Part shown: one piece after another, positions 61,950 to 64,000 of the stretch
Layout of the letters: each line of letters starts with the position of its first letter
Position numbering within the stretch: the first letter of the stretch is position 1
NCBI GenBank assembly: GCA_033002965.1
Contig: JAURVB010014879.1
Coordinates: 62,001 to 126,000, forward strand
Source: Piper betle
Taxonomy: Eukaryota; Streptophyta; Magnoliopsida; Piperales; Piperaceae
Length of the DNA stretch: 64,000 nucleotides
Reading direction: 5' to 3'
Position numbers and translations under genes: made by a program
Notes under the pieces: generated by a model
The model's input: the letters and a program-made list of their open reading frames with translations, nothing else
Told to the model about the DNA's origin: nothing
The model's database searches: none

Positions 61950-63014
61950 CTCTGCAAATATACATTAGGAGGCAATACTAATGGGTACATTGCTAACACA
62001 CTGTATAGTGATTGAGAAGCAGATTCAAAATTAGAGGCTAAATTTGGAGTTTTACATTTAGAAGAAATAGACACAGACTCAGCGAAAATAGCTTTTCTTT
62101 TCTTTTGAAAGGCTAAGGTAACCTATATAAAGAAATGGGAGAAGCGATCCTATCCCACCATTTAATATAGATTTTATGAGTTAATGAAGAAAGATAACTG
62201 GCCATGATTGCTTCATAGTGAAAGCAGAAATTCCAGGATACAATCCAAGGAATTTAATAGTAAATAATAAATTGGAAAAAACAGAACCTAACTCTAGATC
62301 AATTCGTTCTTGGAATGACTAAAACTGTTTTTGAATAAAAGGAGGAAGATAATGTACTTCTGGACCAAAGTCTCCTAACCATTGAGTAAACCAAGCTGGG
62401 ATTAGAGAGAGTTTTGGAATATCAACACGAACAAACCAAGAATGTTGTCCAAAATTATTTTTAAATAACAAGACCCCATCAAATGCTTCTATATAATCCC
62501 AATAATTATAATTAATAGGAAGACCAAATATGCAATATTTATCAGATATGGTTCTTATAGCATTGGGATTCCCATATTCACTTACACTTAAAACCTTCTT
62601 GATAATCATTTTGCTATAAATAATCCATGTATTAAACTGGTCTGGATAAGCCATTTGATGAGCTAATAAGTTGCCACTACATTTATGAGAAATTTCTACT
62701 GAATGTGTCTCCAGCAGAATCAATTCAAAATAATATTTAGTTGTATTAGACTGAACAATAAAATGAGAAAAATGTGGCAATAATTGCTTAGTCATAATGA
62801 CTAGATCTTCTTTTTGTAAGTCTTTAGGAGAATAATCCAAAAAGCAAATCTGTAAAGGATGAGGTTTTTGAATATAAGGGCTAAGAATTCTATAAGAATT
62901 TATCGAGGTCTTTGGTTTATTATCATCCTGCTCAAAATCTTTTTCATAACTGCGGTAACTTTTGTACATAGGAGGAAGAATCAATTTTCCTTTTCCTTTA
63001 CCTTTATCAGCCAT
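61950..63014 (-). pseudogene. Endogenous caulimovirid second ORF (florendovirus-like), 3' part broken
   Basis: An open stretch of 231 codons (63,014-62,319) begins MADKGKGKGK and contains a W-rich segment, LIPAWFTQWLGDFGP. That segment resembles the WFxxWW/FG motif of proteins encoded after the RT-RNase H gene in florendovirus-like endogenous pararetroviruses. Its function is unknown. After the stop at 62,319, related sequence appears to continue in other frames to about 61,950 (a KWWDRI motif near 62,150; a long open tail near 62,100-61,950), so the gene is broken. The start codon overlaps the upstream stop (see the polyprotein entry). Florendovirus-like is my best guess; another caulimovirid genus is possible. 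Confidence 0.6.
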
Positions 63015-64000
63015 TATACCCCCTCTGAAAATTCCCGAGTGAGAAAATTAGGAAGAGAGTTAGTATTGCCTTTTATAAATTCAATATCAAAATAAAAAAT
63101 AGCTAGTAAAGCTTGCCATCTAGCGAATATATGTTTAGAGGCTAAATTCTTAACATCTTTTTGCAAAATATCTTTTGCAGCTTTACAATCAATTCTTAAC
63201 AGAAAATTTTAATTAAGTAAATCATCTTGAAATTTTAAAATACAATTAACAATACTTAACATCTCCTTTTTATAATCAAATATTTGACTTGTGTAGGATT
63301 CCATAATCCAGAATTATATATTATAATAACAGGTTTATTATTGATCATTTGTTTAAGTATACCCTCATAACCTAGATTTGAGACATCCGTTTCTACTATT
63401 TTTAATGAATTAGGATAGGCTAGGGATAAACAAGGAAGATATTTAACTTTATTTTTAATATTTTGAACAGCTTTTGTATGTTCAACTGTCCATAGAAGAG
63501 GATTTTTAAAAAATTTTTGCCATAAAAGTTTACAATCCTTGGCGAATTCTTTACAGAAGTCTGATACATAATTTAAACTACCAAAATAGTGTTGTAATTG
63601 GTTTTTATTTAATAATTCATCTGGAAATTTAGATGAAAATTCAATAACTCTTTAAATAGAATTTATATTTTTTTCTATACCATGACCTAAATATCTTATT
63701 TTAGATTGTACTAAGACCATTTTTCTTTTAGAAAGAACAATTCCATTTGTCTTAGCAATTTTATAAAATTGATTCAAGTGTTTAAAATGTTGATCTAAAT
63801 TATTAGAATAAACTAAAACATGATTTATATAAACCATAATGTATTCTATATAAGGATTGAATATATCATTCATTATTTTTTGAAACTTTGAAGGAACATA
63901 TTTTAATCCAAAAAGCATTACATTCCATTCGTATTGATCAAAGGGAACATTAAATGCTATTTTATATCTATCTTTTTCATTAATCTGAATTTGCCAAAAT
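63014..64000 (-). pseudogene. Endogenous caulimovirid polyprotein, RT-RNase H part, broken
   Basis: The 3' end of a pararetroviral polyprotein enters from the right edge. Reverse transcriptase is clear in 63,918-63,652, with LFGLKYVPSKFQKIMNDIF, then a region where the catalytic YxDD box reads YINH (near 63,830), and YLGHGIE. The RNase H part (63,640-63,020) is interrupted by stops and shifts; its end shows ARWQALLAIF and NFLTREFS. The reading frame stops at TAA 63,016-63,014, overlapping the next ORF's ATG as TAATG. Caulimovirids use RT to copy a terminally redundant RNA and integrate only accidentally. This copy cannot make an active polymerase: the catalytic aspartates are lost and the frame is broken. 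Confidence 0.8.

Overview
The window is nuclear DNA of a flowering plant, most likely a eudicot. The evidence is intron-containing genes with GT-AG splice sites in an AT-rich background, plastid-targeted enzymes (arogenate/prephenate dehydratase, fructosamine-3-kinase-like kinase, xylulose-5-phosphate translocator), a DREB-type AP2/ERF factor, and a dense layer of plant transposable elements plus an endogenous caulimovirid. I cannot name the species.

Layout. 1-2.4 kb: eroded FAR1-type MULE transposase. 4.08-5.38 kb: hAT-like non-autonomous element with an 8-bp target duplication. 5.7-6.8 kb: intronless ADT-like gene (-). 8.8-11.2 kb: CACTA fragment, TRIM-like element and a noisy tandem duplication. 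12.6-13.76 kb: RING-H2 gene (+, one frameshift). 14.77-17.98 kb: intact nine-exon FN3K-like gene (+), with a solo LTR and a hAT-like remnant in its last intron. 20.08-25.65 kb: decayed Ty1/copia element carrying a complete 464-bp TRIM inserted in its RT region. 27.2-28.4 kb: XPT-like gene (+) with several frame breaks. 29.4-33.0 kb: seven-exon TraB-family gene (-) with three single-base frame breaks. 37.06-37.63 kb: DREB-type AP2/ERF gene (+, one frameshift). 42.2-47.5 kb: MULE with terminal inverted repeats, opposed C-rich/G-rich subterminal arrays and a broken FAR1-type transposase. 49.0-50.3 kb: non-autonomous CACTA-like element. 53.3-64 kb: a nested complex in which caulimovirid promoter-like and coding remnants flank a truncated gypsy-type element that holds a solo LTR of its own family.

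The cellular genes do not form a pathway or operon; they are ordinary dispersed plant genes. The most informative structure is the set of nested insertions whose order can be read from target-site duplications: CTATT for copia, GATTT for the TRIM, TAGAT for the intronic solo LTR, CTCCC for the long solo LTR, and CACAAGAT for the hAT-like element.

Four of the six cellular genes carry single-base frame breaks, often in homopolymers, next to perfect splice sites and conserved protein sequence. The tandem duplication at 10.6-11.2 kb differs mainly by scattered small insertions. Together these make residual long-read assembly error a serious alternative to pseudogenisation. I found no CRISPR array, rRNA or convincing tRNA gene, and no clearly new gene system.
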